From JAAUTS01 sp034440395 (lineage in GTDB: Bacteria > Verrucomicrobiota > Verrucomicrobiia > Methylacidiphilales > JAAUTS01), in contig JAWXBW010000069.1 in assembly GCA_034440395.1 (NCBI GenBank), positions 1-64,000 of the forward strand: 64,000 bases of DNA, given 5' to 3'. The notes under the pieces are model-generated. The model had not been told where the DNA came from, searched no databases, and saw only the letters and a list, made by a program, of their open reading frames with translations. Shown here in pieces: positions 54,910-61,927 of the stretch (the first letter of the stretch is position 1; every line of letters begins with the position of its first letter). The position numbers and the translations under genes are program-made.

Positions 54910-55974
54910 ATGCGTGTACTCGTAACTGGAATGGTCGCTGGCATGGATGACGATGCTTGCTTGAAAAAAGTCGCCGCCCTTGGGTTAAAAAATCACCGAG
55001 AGGTTAAAATTTATAATGCCGTGGACGAGTTCACGAAGTCTGGTCGCAAACCCCTTGAACGCCTCCTAGGCACCACGGACTACGTCTTCGAACTCACTCG
55101 TGAACGCGAATACGAAAAGATCGGCTACGACATCATGCGTAACGGCTACACCGACGTCATCATCCGCGCCCCCGCCACCATCGAATGGAACCGCATCAAC
55201 CGTAAATTTAAAGATCAGCGCATCATCCGCGATTTCATAAAGCCCGACATCATCGTCACCCTTATTGACGCAGAATGGGAAATAAAAGAGAAATTAGATA
55301 ATAAAAATAGCTCTGACTTATTCCTCAACGCCCTCAAAGAACGTAACCATACCCTTTACGAAATCCTCTCGTGGATGCACGAAGAAGTGTCCCTATCAGA
55401 AGATTGGGCCAAGTACATGAACATCCCCCACTACGTCATCGCCGTGGGAGAGCCTCCCGAGTGCCTTTACAAACTTGTCACCACCCCTGACCCGTGGGTC
55501 GTTTACGCCAGCTACTCCATGACCTATGCCACTCCCGATATGCGGCTGGAAGTTAATAAAGTCATCCACCGCCTGCGCGAATACGCCGTCGTTATCGACC
55601 CTCAAACGGTTGAAATCGGCACCAACTACGAGCACGAAACCCAAGCCAACCGCGAAGCTATCTACGCCTACACCGTCCATCGAGACCTTCACTGGTATGT
55701 CGGAAAAATCCACGCCGTCGTCGCCATCCATCCCTATCCAGAAAGACCGCCCCTCTCCGCTGGCATGATGGACGAACTCGGTCACGCCCGCGACTACATG
55801 AAGGCCCGCTACATGATCTTCCCCAAAGGCTTCAGCCCCTTCACTACCGATAGTTATATTGAAAAAGGTCACCTCTTTGAAAAAGCAGACGAGTTTTTTA
55901 ATTACTTAGATCGAGTCGAAGGCCGCAAAAAATTCATCGGCGACTTCACCCTCCAAGGCGATTTAAAACTGTAA
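54910..55974 (+). CDS. Unrecognised two-domain protein, possible P-loop-like plus nucleoside deoxyribosyltransferase-like domain
   Basis: I do not recognise this 354-aa protein as a whole. Residues 1-190 start VLVTGMVAGMDDDA, a strand-loop-helix resembling a P-loop kinase but lacking the GK[ST] of Walker A, and end in IKPDIIVTLIDAEWEIKEKL, which recalls the LID/base region of archaeal-type adenylate kinases. Residues 195-305 (YASYSMTYATPDMRLEVNK, ...EYAVVIDPQT..., HAVVAIHPYPERPPLSAG, DELGHARDYMKARY) match the general pattern of nucleoside 2-deoxyribosyltransferase-like proteins. No TM segments. The role, possibly nucleotide handling, is inference. Confidence 0.55.
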   Translation: MRVLVTGMVAGMDDDACLKKVAALGLKNHREVKIYNAVDEFTKSGRKPLERLLGTTDYVFELTREREYEKIGYDIMRNGYTDVIIRAPATIEWNRINRKFKDQRIIRDFIKPDIIVTLIDAEWEIKEKLDNKNSSDLFLNALKERNHTLYEILSWMHEEVSLSEDWAKYMNIPHYVIAVGEPPECLYKLVTTPDPWVVYASYSMTYATPDMRLEVNKVIHRLREYAVVIDPQTVEIGTNYEHETQANREAIYAYTVHRDLHWYVGKIHAVVAIHPYPERPPLSAGMMDELGHARDYMKARYMIFPKGFSPFTTDSYIEKGHLFEKADEFFNYLDRVEGRKKFIGDFTLQGDLKL

Positions 55975-56082
55975 GAAGGCAAAAGAAGCAGCACTGCCTT
56001 CAGCCTACCACCTCAAAGCTCCATCTGTAGTCCATACTAGGATTTTTGTAAACTGTTTGTTGTCAGAAGATTGCATGGACAA

Positions 56083-56106
56083 AATATCCTAAGTGCTTAG
56101 GATATT
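56083..56106. promoter_or_regulatory. Perfect 11-bp palindrome ahead of the MntA-like gene
   Basis: AATATCCTAAG is followed by TG and then its exact reverse complement, ending 6 bp before the ATG at 56113. A palindrome at this place is what a dimeric autorepressor would bind. A TTGTCA at 56060-56065 could be the -35 box, with the -10 inside the palindrome (weak). No Shine-Dalgarno sequence fits between it and the ATG. Confidence 0.6.
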
Positions 56107-56112
56107 GTCGAT

Positions 56113-56550
56113 ATGAATCACACCACCTTTAGTCAAAAAGGAGGCCAAGCACGCTCTGAGGCTAAGACCATAGCGAACCGAGCCAAATCCGCTGCCTATT
56201 GGGAGTCGGTTCGGGCCGGAGATCGACCTGCGCCACAGCGCTTACGCCTGCCACCAGCTCCAGAGATTATCGGGACAACTTTAACCGAATACTGCCGCTT
56301 AACAGGTATCCTACAATTGGAGGCCTTTGGTTCCGTGGTGCGGGGAGAGGCTAAACGTGGTAGTGACGTTGATTTAATTGCGACTTTTTCCGAAAATCCT
56401 GGCCTCCGATTTTTCACGATGGAGAGCGATATGGCCGATATTCTCGGTGTTCCTGTCCACCTACTAACGCGGGATTCGGTGGATCAAATGTCCAATCCCT
56501 ACCGCCGCGCCTCAATCCTAGCCGATGCGAAAGTGGTCTATCATGCCTAA
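56113..56550 (+). CDS. MntA-like minimal nucleotidyltransferase antitoxin
   Basis: The 145-aa protein contains the nucleotidyltransferase motif GSVVRGEAKRGSDVDL, the GSx10DxD of MNT enzymes, in its C-terminal two-thirds. MntA antitoxins add AMP to the HEPN toxin. The first 45 residues (KGGQARSEAKTIANRAKSA) are basic and helical, an extension not part of the minimal domain, possibly DNA-binding. It overlaps the HEPN gene by 8 bp and is preceded by a palindrome, consistent with autoregulation. Confidence 0.82.
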   Translation: MNHTTFSQKGGQARSEAKTIANRAKSAAYWESVRAGDRPAPQRLRLPPAPEIIGTTLTEYCRLTGILQLEAFGSVVRGEAKRGSDVDLIATFSENPGLRFFTMESDMADILGVPVHLLTRDSVDQMSNPYRRASILADAKVVYHA

Positions 56551-56905
56551 GCCTGCCCCTAAACCCCAAGTAGCTTACCTGCATGATATGCTCGAAGCGG
56601 CGCGCTTGATCCGGGGCTATCTTAAGGGGGTTACCTTTGAGGAATTTTGGCATAATAACGAGAAGCGTGACGCCGTTGCCTTAAGACTCTCCGTTCTGGG
56701 AGAGTCTGCACATAAAATCGATAAAAAAACTGAAGCCGCCTTGTCCCCAATTCCGATCAAGAGTATCGCTGGCATGCGTAATCGGATCGCCCATGACTAT
56801 GGTTCTGTCGATTTCAAGATTGTCTGGGCCGTGACCCAACAGGAGATAGACCCACTGATCGAAACACTGGAACGTTACTTCAAAGATCAAGGTTGCGCCA
56901 CTTAA
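56543..56905 (+). CDS. HepT-like HEPN toxin
   Basis: A 120-aa HEPN-domain protein with the catalytic motif RNRIAHDY (Rx4HxY), the RNase site, whose Tyr is the AMPylation target in the MntA-HepT system. The rest is helical (LHDMLEAARLIRGYLKG). ATG at 56543 sits inside the stop of the MNT gene and gives the usual HepT length; an ATG at 56525 is also in frame. Its partner is upstream, giving a HEPN/MNT type VII toxin-antitoxin module. Confidence 0.82.
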   Translation: MPKPAPKPQVAYLHDMLEAARLIRGYLKGVTFEEFWHNNEKRDAVALRLSVLGESAHKIDKKTEAALSPIPIKSIAGMRNRIAHDYGSVDFKIVWAVTQQEIDPLIETLERYFKDQGCAT

Positions 56906-57078
56906 GCGCCCAGCCAATGCTCCATGACCGCCACGTCCGTTTCCGGGGGATAGCCGAGCTTAGTATAAATCTAAAAATATAAAATGATTAATAACCATCA
57001 ATTCACAATCGTTGAAAATTGACGCCTCAAGCGGGTAGGTCGTCTCAAGAGTCGTAGGCTGACCCTGTTGATTTTAGT

Positions 57079-57117
57079 GTTACCTATGTCCCCAGTCTAT
57101 CTGTTACTGATGTCCCC
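57079..57117. repeat. Two 15-bp near-repeats resembling transposon-end motifs
   Basis: GTTACCTATGTCCCC at 57079-57093 recurs as GTTACTGATGTCCCC at 57103-57117, 24 bp apart and 13 of 15 identical. The second copy lies 4 bp beyond the stop of the truncated toxin gene (57121 on the minus strand). Repeated GGGGACAT words like this occur near ends of some insertion sequences, so this may be a leftover IS end that cut the toxin gene. No transposase is present. Confidence 0.4.
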
Positions 57118-57120
57118 GAT

Positions 57121-57228
57121 TCATACCAGCGGCACCACTAGTCCTTCCATAAACGCATCCGCCTTCGGAGAGTTGGCCTGCGTCCGGTAAAGAGCACAAA
57201 GGAAAGAAGTGTCGGGAAAGTGCATCAT
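57121..57228 (-). pseudogene. Truncated PIN-domain (VapC-like) toxin
   Basis: Overlapping the antitoxin stop, an ATG at 57228 (second ATG 57225) opens a frame for MMHFPDTSFLCALYRTQANS then PKADAFMEG and stops at TGA 57121 after 35 residues. The FPDTSFLCALY part is the PIN N-terminal strand with its first Asp and Ser; the rest of the ~130-aa domain, including the other acidic residues, is missing. The break falls at a pair of transposon-end-like repeats. Confidence 0.7.
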
Positions 57229-57482
57229 CCCTCTTCCCCTTCCAACTCATCCGCCCGCATGGATGCCACCTCAGCTTCGCTAAACACCCGCTGGCCCCAG
57301 ATGGCTTTTCGACGTGCCGCAAAGTTAGGTTTGGTGGGGTTGACTTCTCTCTTGGGTTTCAATGCGGTGAGCACCCCAATGGGCTGCCCTCGCTTCTCGA
57401 TTAGAATTTTCTCCCCTTCGCCAAGCCACACTTCGAGCATGGAGAAGGAGTTGCGCAGATCACGGACGGTAATAGTTCTCAT
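57225..57482 (-). CDS. Phd/YefM-type antitoxin
   Basis: An 85-aa protein with the Phd N-terminal fold MRTITVRDLRNSFSMLEVWL, then GEKILIEKRGQPIGVLTALKP. The basic middle and acidic C-terminal end (EVASMRADELEGEEG) fit an antitoxin that wraps its toxin. The downstream toxin gene overlaps by 4 nt but is truncated, so the antitoxin is now an orphan. Its ATG overlaps the palindrome at 57481-57503, which suggests autoregulation and perhaps a leaderless transcript. Confidence 0.8.
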   Translation of the reverse strand: MRTITVRDLRNSFSMLEVWLGEGEKILIEKRGQPIGVLTALKPKREVNPTKPNFAARRKAIWGQRVFSEAEVASMRADELEGEEG

Positions 57483-57503
57483 GTGGACAAATTAAGTCCA
57501 CAT
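57481..57503 (-). promoter_or_regulatory. Palindromic operator over the antitoxin start codon
   Basis: ATGTGGAC and GTCCACAT are exact reverse complements separated by AAATTAA. On the minus strand the second half contains the antitoxin ATG (57482). The element overlaps a possible -10 (TAATTT, 57494-57489) that follows a TTGAGG at 57516-57511 with 16-bp spacing; both boxes are imperfect. If real, transcription would begin near the ATG, giving a leaderless mRNA, and repressor binding would block it. Confidence 0.55.
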
Positions 57504-57657
57504 CTCACCACCTCAATGAAATTTAGTCCTCCCATTCGACTTATTTGCATGGAGGCTTTGCGCTGCAGCATCAAGTCATCCGGTGGGCCGCACACCAAGC
57601 GGACGAGAGAAAATTTTCTCATTGCGCAACTTGAAATAGAATTCCATCGACACCAGC

Positions 57658-59037
57658 TCATGGTTTGGTCGCCGATCCGGAATCCCCGTTCCCATAGTCT
57701 TTGAGTTGCTCCTCGACGGATTGCACTTTGGAAAAGGAGGGTTTGCAAGCAGCGGCTGCGGTCCAAGATTTGCTGGTGCTGCCTTTCCGATAATAGGAGC
57801 TGGAATAAAGAGCCCCTTTAGTCGACCGCGGACTAAGGCAGTTCCATTCTTCCAAATGTTCGAGCAATTGTTGCAAAAGCTTCAGGCCGTCGGCGGTCTT
57901 ATCCTCAAGTTTGTAGGCCTGCAAAACCGAGATGGCCTCTTTCAATTTCTTTTTGGCATCTTCGACCCTGTCGGCTTGGGCATCCTCGGTTGCTTCCTCC
58001 ACGGTCTTACCCGCACGCTGCACCGCAATCCACGCCACTACTTCCTGATTGAGTTTGATGTCCTCCGGGTTCTGCGTGGCTTGGATGCGGATGGTCTGTT
58101 CATGCGTTTGCGAGGTGATTTCTTTTTCGCCAATTTCATCCCACAACACTTCCATTTCCAACAAAGCTTCGCCTTCTAGGGAAGCGACCGGCTTTCCGTT
58201 CAGAAGCGGCAGGGGCAGAACTTCCATCATAAGAACCAATACCCGGTCCTCCTCACTGACTAGATCCCCCACGGACACTTCCGTCCGTCCATCTGGCAGG
58301 GCGACCACTGGGTAATCACTGAGTTGTCCCCACTTTTCGCAAAAAGGAAGGCTCTTGAAACGGAGTCGGACATTTTGAGCAGAAATGTTTTGCAACCCTT
58401 CCAACTCCTCTTTTAGGATCACGGGCAGTTTTTCAGGATTGTCCGCATCATGAAAATCGCCTCCCGAAACTTTAGCCAGATCCTTGAGCAGGACTTCGTT
58501 ATAACCATCGCCAAAGCCTAGGCAACTAGTCCGAACGCGATCCTGCTCAACGCCAGTGCCGACTATTCTCCCTACCTGCACGGGATCCACAATCCCTTGA
58601 TTGAGCTGGCCATCACCGAGCAGAAGAAGTCGGCGACGAACCCCTTGCGGAGCCTTTTTCAATTCATCGCGTCCCAGCATCCAGCCAGCGGTAAGGTTGG
58701 TGCTGCCTCCCTTGTTGATTTGGCGAATAGTTGCAAGAATCTCATTCTTACAGACGATTTTTTGCAGGGGGATTAGAACCTGTGCCTCACCATCAAAGAC
58801 CACCAGACTGAACAAGTCCTCGCTCCGCAGATTTTTAACGACCAACTCACAGGCTTTACGGGCATATTCGAGAGGTTTCCCTGCCATACTTCCACTGCGA
58901 TCCAGCACTAGACAGAACGACACTGGATCTGGTCGAATTGACCCCACTTTTTCGGCTCCCAAGCAAACTACTAAATGCACTGGTTGAGCAAGGTTTTCGA
59001 GAATTGTTTTATAATCTAACTGGCAATTAATTTTCAT
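57658..59037 (-). CDS. VWA domain protein
   Basis: The 459-aa protein has a von Willebrand A domain with the MIDAS motif DRSGSM (about res 46-51), GGSTNLTAGW and LLGDGQLNQG, then a beta-rich middle and a helical region (DAKKKLKEAISVLQAYKL). It ends in a Ser/Lys-rich tail. Metal-dependent adhesion or scaffold roles are usual for this family. There is no signal peptide or TM, so it is cytoplasmic. ATG 59037 is preferred over GTG 59043. No partner gene such as a MoxR ATPase is nearby. Confidence 0.82.
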   Translation of the reverse strand: MKINCQLDYKTILENLAQPVHLVVCLGAEKVGSIRPDPVSFCLVLDRSGSMAGKPLEYARKACELVVKNLRSEDLFSLVVFDGEAQVLIPLQKIVCKNEILATIRQINKGGSTNLTAGWMLGRDELKKAPQGVRRRLLLLGDGQLNQGIVDPVQVGRIVGTGVEQDRVRTSCLGFGDGYNEVLLKDLAKVSGGDFHDADNPEKLPVILKEELEGLQNISAQNVRLRFKSLPFCEKWGQLSDYPVVALPDGRTEVSVGDLVSEEDRVLVLMMEVLPLPLLNGKPVASLEGEALLEMEVLWDEIGEKEITSQTHEQTIRIQATQNPEDIKLNQEVVAWIAVQRAGKTVEEATEDAQADRVEDAKKKLKEAISVLQAYKLEDKTADGLKLLQQLLEHLEEWNCLSPRSTKGALYSSSYYRKGSTSKSWTAAAACKPSFSKVQSVEEQLKDYGNGDSGSATKP

Positions 59038-59828
59038 ACCCACGATTATATCAAGTCAGAGGGACATCCGTGGTCTCTATGTAAATATTTATAAACTTAT
59101 TTTCTCAAAAGACTTATTTTTAGTCCTTTCTGCTGATTAACCTCAATGAGGCGTATTTCTCAAGACGCTTAAAATATCTGGAAACTAGAACAGTTTTTAT
59201 GCGCCTACGGAGTTATGCGTAAACGTGCCAGCCTAGTATGCGCCGTTGGTTTGAATCCCGAGCAATGCATAAGATGCCTGAGTTTGTTCTTTTGTTTGCG
59301 CCTGGCGTGTTTTTATTTATCTCCACATCCACTCTTTGGAAAACGGAGATGGATAGCAGTGCCGAGTTTCGCCGATTCATAACTGCCTAACAAAACCCAC
59401 GTGCCGGTGACCGCATGAACAGCGTCGAGCCGACACGGTATTTGCGCTATGTGGCAGGCCAGAATATCGTAAATTGCCCGACTAAAAAAATAGTGGGCTC
59501 GGTATTGTTATGGTGAAAATGCTCAGAGCCGAAATCTGGACTGGTCTCCTGTCCAGCTACGATGAGACCAATTGCGTTGGTAACACCAAATCGCCCAAAA
59601 TACAACTCCACCATAAGCGAACCCCTGCCGCGCTGGGATTTAAGGCGTGCGGTTGAGATCCGATGTTTTGTCACGAGTAAAACTATTTTTATCGATTGCT
59701 GTCTCAAACAGCGCCGACAAAGATAATTAGAGACTGCCCTTGGGGAAGACTCAGTTAAACAAACTGAGTTGTGAAGCCCTACATGGGGAAGGCCGCCTAG
59801 AACCCCACCGCTCTAGTGCTCCTGCTCA
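59038..59828. other. Long intergenic region, mostly without genes
   Basis: Both flanking genes are on the minus strand. I find no convincing reading frame here: a short plus-strand frame near 59274-59393 and a minus-strand 86-codon frame at 59447-59707 lack support. The last 100 bp before the DUF883 gene hold the structured element listed separately. Base composition changes along the gap, suggesting decayed DNA from the accessory island. Confidence 0.5.
59730..59815. other. Candidate structured RNA or 3'-UTR element
   Basis: Here stem ACTCAGTT/AACTGAGT (59749-59756, 59762-59769) is followed by CCC-TACAT-GGG and by GGGG...CCCC around a GCCGCCTAGAA loop, a compact set of three hairpins. It lies immediately downstream of the minus-strand DUF883 gene, so it may be its 3' end, or an independent small RNA. 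There is no U-tract. I could not match it to 6S, SRP, RNase P or tmRNA by eye. Confidence 0.35.
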
Positions 59829-60131
59829 CTACTTACTGGTCGCAAATTTACCCGTGACTAAGCATCCGATGACCAGTCCCAGTCCTAAGGAAATTCCAAT
59901 AGCGTGGTAAGGGTGTTCGTGCACTGCTCTGTCGGTAAATTTAGCACCTTCGACGGCTTTATCTTCAATTTGGCAAAGCATTTTGCGGCCGCTTTCTATT
60001 GCCGAGGTTAGACGCTCGCGAGCTTCTTCCATTTTGTCACCCGCAACATGTGCCGTGGCGGCTAATAGTTGTTTTACGTCTTCACTAAGTATTGCTTGTT
60101 CGCTGAATTCGGAGTTGTTTGTTTTATTCAT
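59829..60131 (-). CDS. DUF883 family (ElaB/YqjD-like) protein
   Basis: This 100-aa protein has an N-terminal helical region (SEQAILSEDVKQLLAATAHVAGDKMEEARERL) and a C-terminal membrane helix (HAIGISLGLGLVIGCLVTGKFA) with glycine-rich face. E. coli YqjD and ElaB relatives are inner-membrane proteins that bind ribosomes in stationary phase. It is the most downstream of four small minus-strand stress-type genes. Confidence 0.85.
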   Translation of the reverse strand: MNKTNNSEFSEQAILSEDVKQLLAATAHVAGDKMEEARERLTSAIESGRKMLCQIEDKAVEGAKFTDRAVHEHPYHAIGISLGLGLVIGCLVTGKFATSK

Positions 60132-60198
60132 AATAGGGGATTCTTTTGTTTAAGCTAAATTTTGCTTTTAATGTTTCAGAGGGCTGGGTTCGTTGATC

Positions 60199-60318
60199 TT
60201 AGGTGCAACCACGTAGAACAAAGAATATCAGGAGAATGGGCAGTGGTATTCCTAAAAGCCACAGCAGGATCCATCCTATTTTTCCAGAAATCGATTTGTG
60301 TTTCGAGGGAGTTCTCAT
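60199..60318 (-). CDS. 39-aa single-span membrane peptide
   Basis: From ATG 60318 the frame reads MRTPSKHKSISGKIGWILLW and continues to ILLIFFVLRGCT. One hydrophobic helix of about 22 residues with a basic N-terminus and a terminal Cys is present. Short proteins ending in LLRGC are scattered in bacteria as uncharacterised membrane peptides. The longer frame from 60393 starts in the inverted repeat and is unlikely. No clear ribosome site precedes the ATG. Confidence 0.5.
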   Translation of the reverse strand: MRTPSKHKSISGKIGWILLWLLGIPLPILLIFFVLRGCT

Positions 60319-60358
60319 AAGTTCTTTGTTTTTGAGGGATTTTGAGTTTTGGGTTAAT

Positions 60359-60384
60359 CTAACGGCTGGAGAACCAGCCGTTAG
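60359..60384. terminator. Perfect 11-bp hairpin between two small genes
   Basis: CTAACGGCTGG and CCAGCCGTTAG enclose a 4-nt AGAA loop. On the minus strand it lies 14 nt past the stop of the YflT-like gene and 41 nt before the 39-aa gene. The stem is strong, but no U-run follows on the minus strand, so intrinsic termination is possible but not certain; it could instead stabilise the upstream mRNA. Confidence 0.45.
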
Positions 60385-60398
60385 ACATACCATTGAGA

Positions 60399-60971
60399 TT
60401 AATGAACGGCTGAGTAAGGATTTAATTCTTTATCTTTACTATCACTTTTAGTTGAACAGGCGGACTCTCCCATAACGCAAATATCCTCTGCCTTCGCTTC
60501 AGTGAAAATTTCTTTTGCACGTTTGATCTCATCGGAGTTTTCCGTGTGGACTGACAGGAGGATGTTACCTGCCTTGATTTTTCCTTCGTAGCGTTTTGCT
60601 TCAAACTCAGGAACGCCTAGGCCAATTAAGCCACCAGCGATTCCGCCTACGGTCGCTCCAATAGCGACTCCACCTAAGGCTGCCATGATGGGGCCTGCGG
60701 CGATGAAGGGTCCTACTCCTGGGATGGCGAGAGCTCCAATGCCTGCAATCCAGCCAAGAGTTCCACCAATAACTCCACCTGTGCCAGCACCAGCGATTGC
60801 GCCTTCAGGAGCTTTTGTGCCTTTTTCATGGGCGAAATCCCGCGATGATCCTTTATCAGGGAATAAGGCGGAGATGTCGTTGTTGGAGAAGTTCGCGACT
60901 TTTAAGTTATCGACGATACGTTCGGCTTGATCATGTGTTGTTGCGATACAGTAAACGGCTTTATTTGTCAT
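60399..60971 (-). CDS. Glycine-rich YflT-like stress protein
   Basis: The 190-aa protein starts with a ferredoxin-like segment (AVYCIATTHDQAERIVDNLK) typical of general stress protein YflT, then a long Gly/Ala/Ile region (GGTLGWIAGIGALAIPGVGP) that could form two membrane helices, and a second alpha-beta half (AGNILLSVHTENSDEIKRAK). It is followed by a hairpin. Similar proteins in soil and aquatic bacteria are stress-linked, though the function is unknown. Confidence 0.75.
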   Translation of the reverse strand: MTNKAVYCIATTHDQAERIVDNLKVANFSNNDISALFPDKGSSRDFAHEKGTKAPEGAIAGAGTGGVIGGTLGWIAGIGALAIPGVGPFIAAGPIMAALGGVAIGATVGGIAGGLIGLGVPEFEAKRYEGKIKAGNILLSVHTENSDEIKRAKEIFTEAKAEDICVMGESACSTKSDSKDKELNPYSAVH

Positions 60972-61010
60972 ATATTTATCTTTATTTTGGGGGTTGTTGT
61001 TGTTGGTTGA

Positions 61011-61562
61011 TTAACGAGAAGAGACTTTATCGGAGCCCGTGTGGTTTTTTACTACTAGTTGGTTGTCAACATTACGGGAATCAGCAACACGATTGGCAAT
61101 TTTGCCGATGCGATTTCTTTCGCTGGAAGTTTCAACAGGTCCGCGTAAAGTGACTCGACCCTGTGAGGTAATGATTTTTACATTTTGAGCATTGATAGAC
61201 ATATTGTTTTCACTCATGATATTGCGGCGAATTTGAGCTGTGATAGCTCTATCATTTTTGCGATTACTTTGGTCTGTAGGCGTTAGTGTTCTGTCGTCTC
61301 GGTCACGCACATTACGCTTTGTGTTATCTGCGGCGTAAGAATTAACGGCGCGCTCGTTCTTTTCGTTGGTCTTCCAGTTACGTTTGGAGTTCCTGTCCTT
61401 GTAGTCATTCCAAGGGTAAGAAAATTCAGAACTGTTATTGGTTGTGGTTAAACGTAGACCGCGGTCTGTTTGAACCCATGTAGATGCGGAAGCTAGGTTT
61501 ACTGTTAGAATTCCTAAACCGAGACCTAATGCCAACCCTGTTAATTTTTTATTTGATTTCAT
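61011..61562 (-). CDS. BON domain protein with signal peptide
   Basis: A 183-aa exported protein. The N-terminal signal is LTGLALGLGLGILTVNLASAS. A single BON domain follows a charged, Asn-rich linker: ITAQIRRNIMSENNMSI, VKIITSQGRVTLRGPVETSS, ANRVADSRNVDNQLVV. BON domains are thought to bind membranes. It is the first gene of the small-gene run, separated from leuS by 365 bp, and probably located in the periplasm or outer membrane. Confidence 0.85.
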   Translation of the reverse strand: MKSNKKLTGLALGLGLGILTVNLASASTWVQTDRGLRLTTTNNSSEFSYPWNDYKDRNSKRNWKTNEKNERAVNSYAADNTKRNVRDRDDRTLTPTDQSNRKNDRAITAQIRRNIMSENNMSINAQNVKIITSQGRVTLRGPVETSSERNRIGKIANRVADSRNVDNQLVVKNHTGSDKVSSR

Positions 61563-61927
61563 ATTTTTTTATAGTTTTTGTATTTGTTATATTTGGTAAC
61601 GGGGTGTAAATCGCATATGCCATGCCACCCCCGAAGTAGGTGCTCTATTTCACCTTCTGTAAGAGGGAAGATTCCCCAAATGAAGTGAGCTATCGTCAAT
61701 TAGCAAATCCCGCAAAATGCAACGTTCTGCTGCCCACTTATTGCAAAAAGCAGAAATATTTTTCTTACACATTCCTACCCTCATCCTGATACTTGATATC
61801 CATTCACCAAACCCCTTTCGGGCTGTATTCAATCAACAATGTAAGGATTGGTTTTGAAGCATTATGGTAAACAACTTTTTATGAGGTTGAATAATTTTCT
61901 CCCTAGCCCACACTTTTTAACTTCATT
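61563..61927. other. Intergenic gap between the BON gene and leuS
   Basis: This gap separates divergent genes and must carry both promoters. I see no tRNA, riboswitch motif or T-box-like stem before leuS. One short minus-strand frame at 61650-61832 lacks coding character. Apart from AT-rich stretches there is nothing else I can support. Confidence 0.5.

Noticed and set aside
55975..56001. 7-bp hairpin after the 54.9-kb gene
   Set aside because: The 13-nt loop and lack of a U-run make it weak evidence for a terminator.
59274..59393. Short 39-aa plus-strand frame with a hydrophobic start
   Set aside because: It lies in a gene-poor gap with no ribosome site and no recognisable family; could be a decayed gene end.
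59447..59707. 86-codon minus-strand frame
   Set aside because: No domain pattern, and its codon choice is unlike neighbouring genes.
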